A DNA stretch of 22,019 bases from an uncultured Jannaschia sp. (lineage in GTDB: Bacteria > Pseudomonadota > Alphaproteobacteria > Rhodobacterales > Rhodobacteraceae), in NCBI GenBank assembly GCA_937916365.1, contig CALFSY010000139.1, positions 1 through 22,019 of the forward strand, in the 5' to 3' direction. Each line of letters begins with the position of its first letter. The first letter of the stretch is position 1. The notes under the pieces are model-generated. The model ran no database searches. It saw only the letters and a program-made list of their open reading frames with translations, and had not been told where the DNA came from. The position numbers were made by a program, and so were the translations under genes. Below are positions 1 to 7,266 of this stretch, one piece after another.

Positions 1-1
1 C

Positions 2-30
2 CTACAAAAATGGATCGACGAGGCCGTGTG
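2..30 (+). CDS. Possible C-terminal tail of an unidentified gene (cut by window start)
   Basis: Reading from base 2, the plus strand encodes the nine residues LQKWIDEAV and then TGA at 29-31 minus one (28-30). This looks like the end of an amphipathic helix, but the stretch is far too short to identify or to prove coding. If real, the gene would be convergent with ubiK. A small inverted repeat (CATCC at 35-39, GGATG at 43-47) follows, without a T tract. The other two plus frames also stop within about 55 bases. Confidence 0.2.
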
Positions 31-82
31 ATCGCATCCGCCGGATGATGTAGGAAAATTGCGCGTATCGTTCGTTTCGGGA

Positions 83-331
83 TTAACCCCCGCTGCCTTG
101 CTCTAGCGTTTCTATCCGCGCCTTTAGTGTTTCGTTTTCTTCGCGTGCTTTTTGGGCCATGGCGCGCACGGCATCGAATTCTTCGCGCGTGACGAAATTT
201 CGGTCTGCAAACCAGCGGTCGATCATGGATTTCATGGCTGTATCGGCCTCTTCCCGTGCGCCTTGGGCCACGCCCATGGCGCTGGTCATTAACTGGCTTA
301 GGTCTTCCATCATTTTATTGCGATTTTGCAT
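83..331 (-). CDS. ubiK: UbiK accessory factor for ubiquinone biosynthesis (BMFP/DUF526 family)
   Basis: This 82-residue protein belongs to the UbiK/YqiC (BMFP, formerly DUF526) family. Members are small coiled-coil proteins that assist the late steps of ubiquinone synthesis and can associate with membranes or lipids. The N-terminal half (residues 1-40) is an Ala/Met-rich helix. It is followed by the family's F-V-T-R-E-E-F-D segment near residues 46-53 and a charged heptad-type coiled coil at about 50-78. Length is normal for the family. The start is well supported: a perfect AGGAGG (minus strand, at 338-343) lies 6 bases before the ATG. The gene is divergent from lgt across a 114-base spacer. 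No ubi gene lies nearby, so its role is inferred from family membership. Confidence 0.85.
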   Translation of the reverse strand: MQNRNKMMEDLSQLMTSAMGVAQGAREEADTAMKSMIDRWFADRNFVTREEFDAVRAMAQKAREENETLKARIETLEQGSGG

Positions 332-445
332 GTGTTGCCTCCTGTCAATTAGGTATGGATATGATCCTGCCTTGTCGTTTAATCAAGGTTGACGTGACGT
401 GGGGCAGATCCGCCCCGCCACCTTGCCCCCTATGCGAGAGAACCG

Positions 446-1360
446 ATGCCATTCGCCATTCCGTTTCCCAATATATCGCCCGAGATCTTTGCGATCTCGA
501 TTGGGTCTTTTGAATTTGCGCTGCGGTGGTATGCGCTGGCTTATATTACGGGGCTTTTGGTTGGTTGGTGGTTGATCGTGCGTGCCATGAAACAGCCCTA
601 TCTATGGCCTGATGACACCCCCCCCATGCGCCCCGATCAGGTGGAACGGTTGTTAACCGCCGTTGTGCTGGGGGTGATTTTAGGTGGGCGTTTAGGGTTC
701 GTATTGTTTTATCAACCCAGTTATTACTTACAAAATCCTTTGGATATTATCCGGATATGGGATGGCGGCATGGCGTTCCATGGTGGTTTGATCGGCGTTA
801 CGATTGCCACGGGTCTTTTTTGCCGTATTCATCGCATTGCGTTGCTGCAGGTGGCCGATGCCATCGCACTTGTCACGGGGGTGGGGTTATTTTTGGGCCG
901 GATTGCAAATTTCATAAATGCTGAATTATGGGGGCGGCCAACCGACCTACCTTGGGGGGTGATTTTTCCGGGCGCGTTGGCGCAAAATTGCCCCGGCCCC
1001 GTAGGATTGGTTGAGCGCGCAGGCACAATCGTGTGCGCGCGCCATCCTTCGCAACTGTACGAAGCATTTCTGGAAGGTGCGGTTTTATTGGCGATTGCAT
1101 TTTATGTGGCGTATCGGCGCCGGTGGTTGCAAACGCCGGGGGCGTTAACGGGCGTGTTTTTGGCGACATACGGCATGGCGCGGTTTTTTGTCGAATTCGC
1201 ACGCCAACCCGACCCACAATTTGTGGGCCTTGATAATCCCATCGGATTTGCGATTGCGGTGTCACCAACAATCGGGTTGACCATGGGGCAAATCCTATCA
1301 ACACCTATGATGCTTATCGGCGTGGTCTTTATCGCCTACGCGCGCCACCGCAGGGTATGA
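446..1360 (+). CDS. lgt: Prolipoprotein diacylglyceryl transferase
   Basis: Lgt transfers a diacylglyceryl group from phosphatidylglycerol to the lipobox cysteine of prolipoproteins in the inner membrane, the first step of lipoprotein maturation. The 304-residue protein has about seven hydrophobic segments. It carries the family signatures: HGG at 112-114, the conserved block GRIANFINAELWGRPT at 151-166 (with the expected Arg, Asn and Glu), and HPSQLYE at 200-206. Length is slightly above the E. coli enzyme. A purine-rich GAGAGA stretch precedes the ATG. It opens an operon: its stop overlaps the next gene's start by four bases (ATGA at 1357-1360). A run of eight C (618-625) lies inside the coding frame without disrupting it. 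Confidence 0.96.
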   Translation: MPFAIPFPNISPEIFAISIGSFEFALRWYALAYITGLLVGWWLIVRAMKQPYLWPDDTPPMRPDQVERLLTAVVLGVILGGRLGFVLFYQPSYYLQNPLDIIRIWDGGMAFHGGLIGVTIATGLFCRIHRIALLQVADAIALVTGVGLFLGRIANFINAELWGRPTDLPWGVIFPGALAQNCPGPVGLVERAGTIVCARHPSQLYEAFLEGAVLLAIAFYVAYRRRWLQTPGALTGVFLATYGMARFFVEFARQPDPQFVGLDNPIGFAIAVSPTIGLTMGQILSTPMMLIGVVFIAYARHRRV

Positions 1361-2421
1361 CCACGCTAAAGCATAAATTGATTACCCGGATCCTGCACGA
1401 AGGCCCATTATCCGTGGCCGATTACATGGCGACGTGTCTGTTACACCCAACATTAGGGTTTTATACCACGCGCGACCCATTGGGCCGTGGGGGCGATTTC
1501 ACAACATCCCCCGAAATCAGCCAGATGTTCGGTGAATTGATTGGACTGTGGGTTGCACAGATTTGGATGGACCAAGGCGCGCCTAATCCATTTGTGTTGG
1601 CCGAATTGGGCCCCGGCCGGGGCAGTTTGATGGCCGATGCCTTACGCGCGACACGCACCATTGCGGGGTTTCACGATGCCCTACGGCTGCACCTAGTGGA
1701 AACGTCACCCGTTTTGCGCGACATGCAACACACCGCAATGTCAGCATTTGCGCCACGTTTTCACGATCACATCGGCGATTTACCGCACGGGCCGCTGTAT
1801 CTAATCGCCAACGAATTTTTTGACACCCTACCCATTCGTCAGTTTCAGCGGACCGTTGGCGGATGGCGTGAACGTCATATCGGGGCACGGAATGATGCGT
1901 TGATCTGGGGGCTTGGCCCCGATGGCCCTGTGCCCGCCCTAACCCCGCGCTTACATGATACCAAGCCAGACCAGATTGTTGAAATCGGCACTGTGGCGGG
2001 GGGGATGGTGGGTGAAATTGGGGCGCGCGTCGCATCGTTCGGGGGCGCGGCGATAATCATCGATTATGGGGATTGGAATAGTTTGGGCGACACATTCCAA
2101 GCCGTTAAAAACCACGAATATGTTGATCCATTGGCCACCCCGGGCCAGGCCGATCTTAGCGCACATGTGGCCTTTGGGCCGTTGGCACGGGCGGCGGCAC
2201 CGGCCGTTGCGACACCCTTAACACCGCAGGGCATGTTTCTTGAGCGGCTTGGCATCACCGCACGTGCGCAAACACTTGCACAAGGTTTGCGGGGGCAGGC
2301 CCTTGAAAACCACATCGCGGCACATCGACGATTGACGCACCCCGATGCGATGGGGCACCTTTTTAAGGTTCTGGCTCTTACCCCGCCCCAGGTCACACCC
2401 CCGCCGGGATTTCAGGATTAA
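1357..2421 (+). CDS. MidA/NDUFAF7-family class I SAM-dependent methyltransferase
   Basis: The 354-residue protein matches the MidA family of S-adenosylmethionine-dependent methyltransferases. The human relative NDUFAF7 methylates an arginine of complex I subunit NDUFS2 early in assembly; a similar role on bacterial NuoD is an inference. Visible hallmarks are the N-terminal block around residues 20-55 (YMATCLLHPTLGFYTTRDPLG, then GGDFTTSPEIS) and the SAM-binding glycine motif ELGPGRGS at 83-90. IANEFFDTLPIRQF and IIDYGD follow further on. The start codon overlaps the lgt stop (ATGA), so translation is probably coupled. pgeF starts six bases after the stop. The lgt-MidA-pgeF order is a common alphaproteobacterial arrangement. 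Confidence 0.9.
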   Translation: MTTLKHKLITRILHEGPLSVADYMATCLLHPTLGFYTTRDPLGRGGDFTTSPEISQMFGELIGLWVAQIWMDQGAPNPFVLAELGPGRGSLMADALRATRTIAGFHDALRLHLVETSPVLRDMQHTAMSAFAPRFHDHIGDLPHGPLYLIANEFFDTLPIRQFQRTVGGWRERHIGARNDALIWGLGPDGPVPALTPRLHDTKPDQIVEIGTVAGGMVGEIGARVASFGGAAIIIDYGDWNSLGDTFQAVKNHEYVDPLATPGQADLSAHVAFGPLARAAAPAVATPLTPQGMFLERLGITARAQTLAQGLRGQALENHIAAHRRLTHPDAMGHLFKVLALTPPQVTPPPGFQD

Positions 2422-2427
2422 ACACAC

Positions 2428-3198
2428 ATGTCCGTTTCTTTGCCGAACTTAGACATTCTAACCACCCCCTTACTTGAGGGGGTGCAGCACGGGTTTTTTA
2501 CGCGGGCGGGGGGCGTGTCTACCGGCGTTTTTGCCGGTCTGAATTGCGGCGTTGGATCATCGGACACACCGGAAATGGTGGCCATGAATCGAAAATATGT
2601 TGCCGATGCCATGGGTGTTTCCTTACAAAACCTTGTCACATTACATCAGGTGCATTCAAAGGATGTTGTTGTGGTCTCTGCACCGCTGTCTGAACGGCCC
2701 CGCGCCGATGGGGTGGTGACCACAGTGCCAGGGCTGGCATTGGCCGTTTTGACCGCCGATTGTCAGCCGGTGTTGTTTTCTGATCCAAACGCCGGTGTGA
2801 TCGGCGCGGCCCATGCCGGATGGCGCGGGGCGTTTGACGGTGTGTTAGAGGCCACGATTGACACCATGGAACGCTGCGGTGCACGCCGGGCCCATATCAA
2901 AGCCGTGATTGGCCCCGCAATCAGCCAGCGCAATTATGAAGTGGGTGCAGAATTTTTTGAACAATTCCGAAATGTCGATGAAGACAATGTGCGATTTTTT
3001 GTTCAAGGGGAAAACAATAAATACCATTTTGATTTAACCGGTTATGGGCTGATGCGTTTACGGGCGGCAGGTATTGGTGGGGCCGACTGGACGGGCCAAT
3101 GCACCTATGCCGATGATACCCGTTTTTATTCTTACCGCCGCGCCACCCATCGGGATGAACCTGATTACGGGCGCCTTATATCTGCAATCCGTTTATGA
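2428..3198 (+). CDS. pgeF: Peptidoglycan editing factor PgeF (laccase-domain, YfiH family)
   Basis: This 256-residue protein is a YfiH/PgeF-type multicopper-oxidase-like (laccase domain) hydrolase. In E. coli, PgeF limits misincorporation of serine for alanine in peptidoglycan precursors. Other family members (YlmD, human FAMIN/LACC1) show purine nucleoside phosphorylase or deaminase activity. The metal/catalytic triad is present: His76 in HQVH, Cys112 in TADCQP and His129 in HAGWRG, with 36- and 17-residue spacings as in the E. coli protein. The N-terminal GFFTRAGGVS block and C-terminal TRFYSYRR block are also family features. Length is typical. It is the third gene of the lgt operon, 6 bases after its neighbour, with a possible AGGA ribosome site in the end of that gene. 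Confidence 0.93.
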   Translation: MSVSLPNLDILTTPLLEGVQHGFFTRAGGVSTGVFAGLNCGVGSSDTPEMVAMNRKYVADAMGVSLQNLVTLHQVHSKDVVVVSAPLSERPRADGVVTTVPGLALAVLTADCQPVLFSDPNAGVIGAAHAGWRGAFDGVLEATIDTMERCGARRAHIKAVIGPAISQRNYEVGAEFFEQFRNVDEDNVRFFVQGENNKYHFDLTGYGLMRLRAAGIGGADWTGQCTYADDTRFYSYRRATHRDEPDYGRLISAIRL

Positions 3199-3316
3199 AT
3201 GGATGGAAGGGGCCGTTGCTCCGAGCTAAGATTTTTCATGCCCGCGCGCCGCAGATTTTGCAAACGTTTGTCCATACCTCTTGACCTGGATCGGCCACCG
3301 GTTCATGCGAAATCGT

Positions 3317-3655
3317 ATGATAATTTACAAAATTCTACGGCAATCGGAATGGGCTGCGTTACATGTCAATGGCGAAACCCATGGGGCACCGGTGGATATT
3401 ACAGACGGGTTCGTGCATTTTTCGACACGCGCCCAAGTGATCGAAACCGCGGCAAAACATTTTGCGGGGCAAACGGGGTTGATCCTGGCCGCGTTTGACG
3501 GGGCAATGATGGGGGCGGCATTAAAATGGGAACCATCGCGGGGGGGTGATTTGTTTCCGCATCTTTATGCACCCCTGCATCGCGATCATGTGGTGTGGCA
3601 TGTGGATTTACCGTGGGTAGATGGGGCACACCGTTTCCCTAAGACCTTAGACTAA
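3317..3655 (+). CDS. DUF952 family protein
   Basis: The 112-residue product is a DUF952 protein of unknown biochemical function. The core is clear: MIIYKILRQSEWAAL at the start, DGFVHFST near residues 31-38, LKWEPSRGG in the middle and FPHLYAPL near the end. I chose the ATG at 3317 because homologues begin right at the (M)xIYKI motif; ATG at 3305 and upstream codons to 3281 are possible but add an atypical N-terminus. No strong ribosome site precedes either start. The TAA overlaps the pyrD ATG by one base (TAATG), indicating coupled translation. It sits 118 bases after pgeF, so it could belong to the same transcript or have its own promoter. Its function is not inferable from this sequence. 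Confidence 0.88.
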   Translation: MIIYKILRQSEWAALHVNGETHGAPVDITDGFVHFSTRAQVIETAAKHFAGQTGLILAAFDGAMMGAALKWEPSRGGDLFPHLYAPLHRDHVVWHVDLPWVDGAHRFPKTLD

Positions 3656-4707
3656 TGTGGGAACGTCTGGGCCTTTCGCTTTTGCACCGGTTGGACGCGG
3701 AACGCGCCCACGCATTGGCACTAAAAACACTGCAAAGCGGGATATTGCCACTTAAAGGGCCGGTTACATCGCCACGGCTGCGCACAGATGTTGCCGGAAT
3801 TACATTGCCCAATCCGGTGGGCTTGGCGGCGGGGTTCGACAAAAATGCCCAGGCCGTGCGCCCCCTATCCCAAGCCGGATTTGGGTTTCTTGAGGTGGGC
3901 GCCGCCACGCCCATCGCACAACCAGGGCAGGCGAAGCCGCGCCTGTTTCGCCTGTCCGAGGATCGCGCCGCGATCAATCGGTTTGGGTTTAACAACGATG
4001 GGATGGACAAAATTGCCGCGCGCCTGTCGCGGGCAAAACCCTATGTGCCCGTGGGCATAAACCTAGGCGCGAACAAAGATAGCACCGATCGACCGGGCGA
4101 TTTTGTGCGCGTTTTGGCGCGGTGCGGTCCTTTTGTCGATTTCGCCACAATAAACGTATCCTCCCCCAATACGGATGGTTTGCGGGATTTACAGGCGGGC
4201 GGGGCGCTTTCAGAACTTTTATCCCGCGTGATGGCGGCGCGGGCAGAGCTTGCCAAACCCATTCCCATTTTTTTGAAAATTGCACCCGATCTATCGGAAG
4301 CAAAGATTGAAGAAATGGCAAATGTTGCGGTCAAAGCGGGGGTCGCCGGCATCATTGCCACCAATACAACCCGCGCGCGAGATAACCTTACTAGCCGCCA
4401 CAGGCGGGAACACGGCGGTCTTTCAGGCAGGCCATTGTTTGAACGCAGCACACGCATTTTGGCGCGGCTTTATCGGGTGACGGGGGGGCAGATGCCCCTA
4501 ATCGGGGTTGGAGGGGTGGAAACAGCCGACCATGCCTGGGAAAAGATATGCGCAGGCGCAAGCGCGGTGCAGCTTTATACCGGATTGATTTATGGGGGGA
4601 TCACCCTGGCTGCGCGAATTGCGGTGGGGCTGGATCAAAAAATGGCGGCCCTTGGGGCACAATCGGTAAACGATATTCGCGGCACGGGGGCGGCAGCATG
4701 GGATTAA
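3655..4707 (+). CDS. pyrD: Quinone-dependent (class 2) dihydroorotate dehydrogenase
   Basis: PyrD oxidises dihydroorotate to orotate in pyrimidine synthesis using FMN and passes the electrons to membrane quinone. The 350-residue length and an amphipathic N-terminal helix (about residues 1-30) fit class 2. FMN/substrate motifs in order are AAGFDKN at 58-64, a GFGFLEVG segment near 75-82, PGQAKPRLFRL at 90-100, NRFGFNN at 108-114 and the catalytic INVSSPNT at 166-173. Further on are ATNTT, GGLSGRPL, IGVGGV and AVQLYTGLIY. The catalytic base is Ser, as expected for class 2. The gene is translationally coupled to the DUF952 gene. It is convergent with the MATE gene across 40 bases. Confidence 0.96.
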   Translation: MWERLGLSLLHRLDAERAHALALKTLQSGILPLKGPVTSPRLRTDVAGITLPNPVGLAAGFDKNAQAVRPLSQAGFGFLEVGAATPIAQPGQAKPRLFRLSEDRAAINRFGFNNDGMDKIAARLSRAKPYVPVGINLGANKDSTDRPGDFVRVLARCGPFVDFATINVSSPNTDGLRDLQAGGALSELLSRVMAARAELAKPIPIFLKIAPDLSEAKIEEMANVAVKAGVAGIIATNTTRARDNLTSRHRREHGGLSGRPLFERSTRILARLYRVTGGQMPLIGVGGVETADHAWEKICAGASAVQLYTGLIYGGITLAARIAVGLDQKMAALGAQSVNDIRGTGAAAWD

Positions 4708-4723
4708 ACGTGTGATAAAACCG

Positions 4724-4737
4724 GTGCGCCCCCGCAC
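4724..4737 (-). terminator. Weak hairpin between convergent pyrD and MATE genes
   Basis: GTGCG (4724-4728) and CGCAC (4733-4737) form a 5-bp stem with a four-base loop. On the minus strand it is followed by CGGTTTTATC, a short T run, so it could end the thioesterase-MATE transcript. The stem is short and the evidence modest. Confidence 0.3.
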
Positions 4738-4747
4738 AAAATATCAT

Positions 4748-6094
4748 CTACGCCGCAGCGGCGCGTTCCAGCGCCGGATAACACCAACCCAACGTGATGC
4801 CTCGCACGGCCAGGAATCCCAAAAGCGCCGCCCAAAGCCCATGATTACCGAACGGCGGCAACAAAACGGCGCATAACCCCACGTAAATCATAAAGCTAAG
4901 CGCCATCATATTGCGCATGTCTCGCGTGCGCGTGGCGCCGATAAAAATACCATCCAGCATCCACGACGCCATACCTATGACCGGAATCGCAATAACCCAA
5001 GGCCAATATGACCGCGCCGTATCGCGCACATCTGGTGATGTTGTCATAAAATCAATCATTGCATGCCCCGCTAGGGCAAACGCAACGCTCATCATTAGGC
5101 AGATGATAAGACCCCAAAACCCCGTTAACACTGCGGCGCGGCGCACCTGTTTGCGGGCTTGGGCGCCCATGGCCTGGCCCACCAATGCCTCTGCGGCAAA
5201 GGCAAAACCATCCATGGCATAGGCGGTAAGGTATAGAAATTGAACCAAAACTTGATTTGTGGCCAATATCGTATCACCATATTCTGCGCCCAAAAAAATG
5301 AAAGATGTAAACCCCGCCATTAACAGCAACGACCGGATCAATATATCGGTGTTGACCGCCGCCATGCGCCAGAGTTTCGCGGCATCAAAGACGCGCGCCC
5401 AATTCCGCCAGACTGCCCCCATGAATGCGTGACGGCACAGCCAAAACCCCAAAAGCGCGCCCACCCATTCCGCAATCAGGCTTGCCCAGGCAACACCTGC
5501 AACACCCATCTCAAACTGTAAAACGAATAAGATCGACAACACGATATTCAGCACGTTTTGCACCAGTTGCAGCACCAACACCGCGCCCGTTCGTTCACCC
5601 GCAATTAACCAGCCCGTGATCCCATACACCGCAATCGCCGCAGGGGCGGAAAAAATGCGAATGGTCAAATAGACCCAGGCCAATCTTTCCACCTCAGCAC
5701 TGGCGGGGGAAAGCCATAGCGCGGCCCAAAATATCGGTGTTTGCAAAAGGATCAAAAGAACGCCACCCCCCACGCCGATCACCAAAACGCGGGTTAAAAT
5801 TGCAATGACCTCTCCCGTATCTTTGGCGCCGATGGCCTGCGCGGCTAGGCCCACGGTGCCCATCCGTAAAAACCCAAACACCCAATAAGTCGTGGATAAG
5901 ATAATCGCACCCAGCCCCACAGCCCCGATGGCAACGGCGCTACCCAACTGTCCGATCACCCCTGTATCGACCAAACCCAACAAAGGGATTGTCGCGTTTG
6001 AGATCACCACTGGAACCGCGATGTTAAGCACGCGGCGGTGGGTCAATGTTTTATTCACAGATTTATCCAACGCTTTGGTATGGCAGGACTGCAC
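4748..6094 (-). CDS. MATE family multidrug/metabolite efflux transporter (DinF-like)
   Basis: This roughly 448-residue protein has about twelve hydrophobic segments. Its N-terminal half has the MATE/DinF signature: VDTGVIGQLGSAVAIGAVGLGAII near residues 42-65, then a GTVGLAAQAIGA segment. MATE proteins export cationic drugs or metabolites in exchange for Na+ or H+; the substrate cannot be read from sequence. The start is uncertain. GTG at 6094 has AGGG about nine bases upstream, but it gives a 16-residue extension before LTHRRVL, where homologues usually begin. TTG at 6046 or GTG at 6058 are alternatives. It is the last gene of a minus-strand operon, 18 bases after the second thioesterase gene. 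Confidence 0.92.
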   Translation of the reverse strand: MQSCHTKALDKSVNKTLTHRRVLNIAVPVVISNATIPLLGLVDTGVIGQLGSAVAIGAVGLGAIILSTTYWVFGFLRMGTVGLAAQAIGAKDTGEVIAILTRVLVIGVGGGVLLILLQTPIFWAALWLSPASAEVERLAWVYLTIRIFSAPAAIAVYGITGWLIAGERTGAVLVLQLVQNVLNIVLSILFVLQFEMGVAGVAWASLIAEWVGALLGFWLCRHAFMGAVWRNWARVFDAAKLWRMAAVNTDILIRSLLLMAGFTSFIFLGAEYGDTILATNQVLVQFLYLTAYAMDGFAFAAEALVGQAMGAQARKQVRRAAVLTGFWGLIICLMMSVAFALAGHAMIDFMTTSPDVRDTARSYWPWVIAIPVIGMASWMLDGIFIGATRTRDMRNMMALSFMIYVGLCAVLLPPFGNHGLWAALLGFLAVRGITLGWCYPALERAAAA

Positions 6095-6112
6095 GCGTTG
6101 GTGCCCTGTTCC

Positions 6113-6634
6113 TCACCCACCATGCACCGGCATAAGAAAATGGCCGACGGCCTGTGCAAATGGGCGATCACGATCATCTTGCCAGGTTTCGGTGTGCACG
6201 CTGGCATATCGCCGCCCACGGCGTTTGATATGCGCGCGCGCATACGCATTACGCGACAAACCGGGGCGCAAATAATCCACCGTAAAATCAATGGTTTTTG
6301 GAAAATCCGGTGGGGTTTCGGCCATCTGGTTCAATTTATCCACATCCAGGGTGCGGCTTTCGATGTCCTTCCACAAAATATCAAACATCAATGCAACCAC
6401 CGCCGCCGTTTCCAAAAATGCCGCTGTTGCCCCCCCATGAAGCGCAGGTAACAAAGGATTACCAATCAGTTTATCGTCATACGGCAATACGGCGGTTAAT
6501 TCACCCCCTTTATGATCAAATTCTATCCCCATGAACTGTATAAACGGCACATAATGTGTTATAGTAGCCAGGGCGTTATCCCGCCGATCCATGATATGGT
6601 GGGTATGGTCAGGGTTTTTCGTGCGCGGGGTCAT
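6113..6634 (-). CDS. PaaI-type hotdog-fold thioesterase (second of tandem pair)
   Basis: The 173-residue protein is a hotdog-fold acyl-CoA thioesterase of the PaaI/DUF4442-like group. The motif HGG at 66-68 followed by Glu75 (HGGATAAFLE) is the usual oxyanion-hole/catalytic arrangement. A YLRPG beta-strand comes near residue 130. The first about 20 residues are polar and His-rich and may not be structured; Met15 is an alternative start. The ATG overlaps the stop of the upstream thioesterase gene (ATGA at 6631-6634), so the pair is translationally coupled. The two paralogues share only the fold motifs and differ in the acidic residue (Glu here, Asp in the partner). The acyl-CoA substrate is unknown. 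Confidence 0.88.
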   Translation of the reverse strand: MTPRTKNPDHTHHIMDRRDNALATITHYVPFIQFMGIEFDHKGGELTAVLPYDDKLIGNPLLPALHGGATAAFLETAAVVALMFDILWKDIESRTLDVDKLNQMAETPPDFPKTIDFTVDYLRPGLSRNAYARAHIKRRGRRYASVHTETWQDDRDRPFAQAVGHFLMPVHGG

Positions 6635-7104
6635 GGCACGACCTTATCGGTTTGGATCCGGTCAACAGTAAACACCCCTGTTGCCGCGGCAATGGGGCGG
6701 GTTTCATCCCCGTCCCATGCACTGGCGCGCACAAAAGCCACAAAACGGGTCATATGATAACATATTGCACGGGCTGTGATCGCCTGCTGCGGATAAGCCG
6801 ATCGCATGTAATCAATGCGTAAATCCAATGTTGCCGTGCCGGCCAAACCCTCTTCATGGGTCATAACGGCCGTGCCACCGCACGTATCCATCAACGCCGA
6901 CACAGCACCCCCATGGATCACACCGGTTTTTGGATCACCAATCAACGCGGGGGCATAGGGCATGGTAATCACGGCGCTACCCCGACCAATTTCCAGCAAT
7001 TCCATTCCCAACGCGCGCGCATAGGGCAGCGCCGCAATGAATTGGCGGGCAATGCGCAACCTGCTGGCATCGTTGTCTGTATGTTCGTTGTTAAGCTGCG
7101 CCAT
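6631..7104 (-). CDS. PaaI-type hotdog-fold thioesterase (first of tandem pair)
   Basis: This 157-residue hotdog protein shows the PaaI signature HGGAVSALMD, with HGG at 64-66 and Asp73 as the likely catalytic acid. A DLRIDYMR strand follows. Such enzymes hydrolyse acyl-CoA or aryl-acyl-CoA thioesters in the cytoplasm, usually as homotetramers. I start it at ATG 7104, which has AAGG seven bases upstream; an in-frame extension to 7146 adds a basic, atypical N-terminus. It leads the three-gene minus-strand operon (two thioesterases, then MATE). A TATAAT at 7161-7166 could be its -10 element. Substrate is not inferable. Confidence 0.9.
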   Translation of the reverse strand: MAQLNNEHTDNDASRLRIARQFIAALPYARALGMELLEIGRGSAVITMPYAPALIGDPKTGVIHGGAVSALMDTCGGTAVMTHEEGLAGTATLDLRIDYMRSAYPQQAITARAICYHMTRFVAFVRASAWDGDETRPIAAATGVFTVDRIQTDKVVP

Positions 7105-7160
7105 TACTAGCCTTTTTTGTGGTACGCAACGGAGTTTGCGCCGCATAGGCCACGTAACAA

Positions 7161-7166
7161 ATTATA
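7161..7166 (-). promoter_or_regulatory. Candidate -10 box for thioesterase-MATE operon
   Basis: The minus strand carries a perfect TATAAT here, which would start transcription near 7154 and give a leader of about 50 bases before the ATG at 7104. The -35 region (TATGCC or TTATGC at 16-18 bases) is poor, so the element may need an activator or may be chance. The 162-base gap from 7105 to 7266 holds no other convincing feature. Confidence 0.35.
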
Positions 7167-7266
7167 CGCGCGCCACAACCGCGGGCATAAAGTATCGTGT
7201 TTGTTCGGCGCGCACAGGGCACGAAATCCAAAACCACGATTGTGCCACCGCGCCCCGGGCCAAGGT

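Noticed and set aside
618..625. C8 run in lgt as a phase-variation switch
   Set aside because: Lgt is essential in most Gram-negative bacteria and the run codes in frame, so on/off switching is implausible.
912..1304. 130-codon minus-strand frame inside lgt
   Set aside because: It is antisense to a clear lgt, Pro/Arg-rich, and has no family motif or ribosome site.
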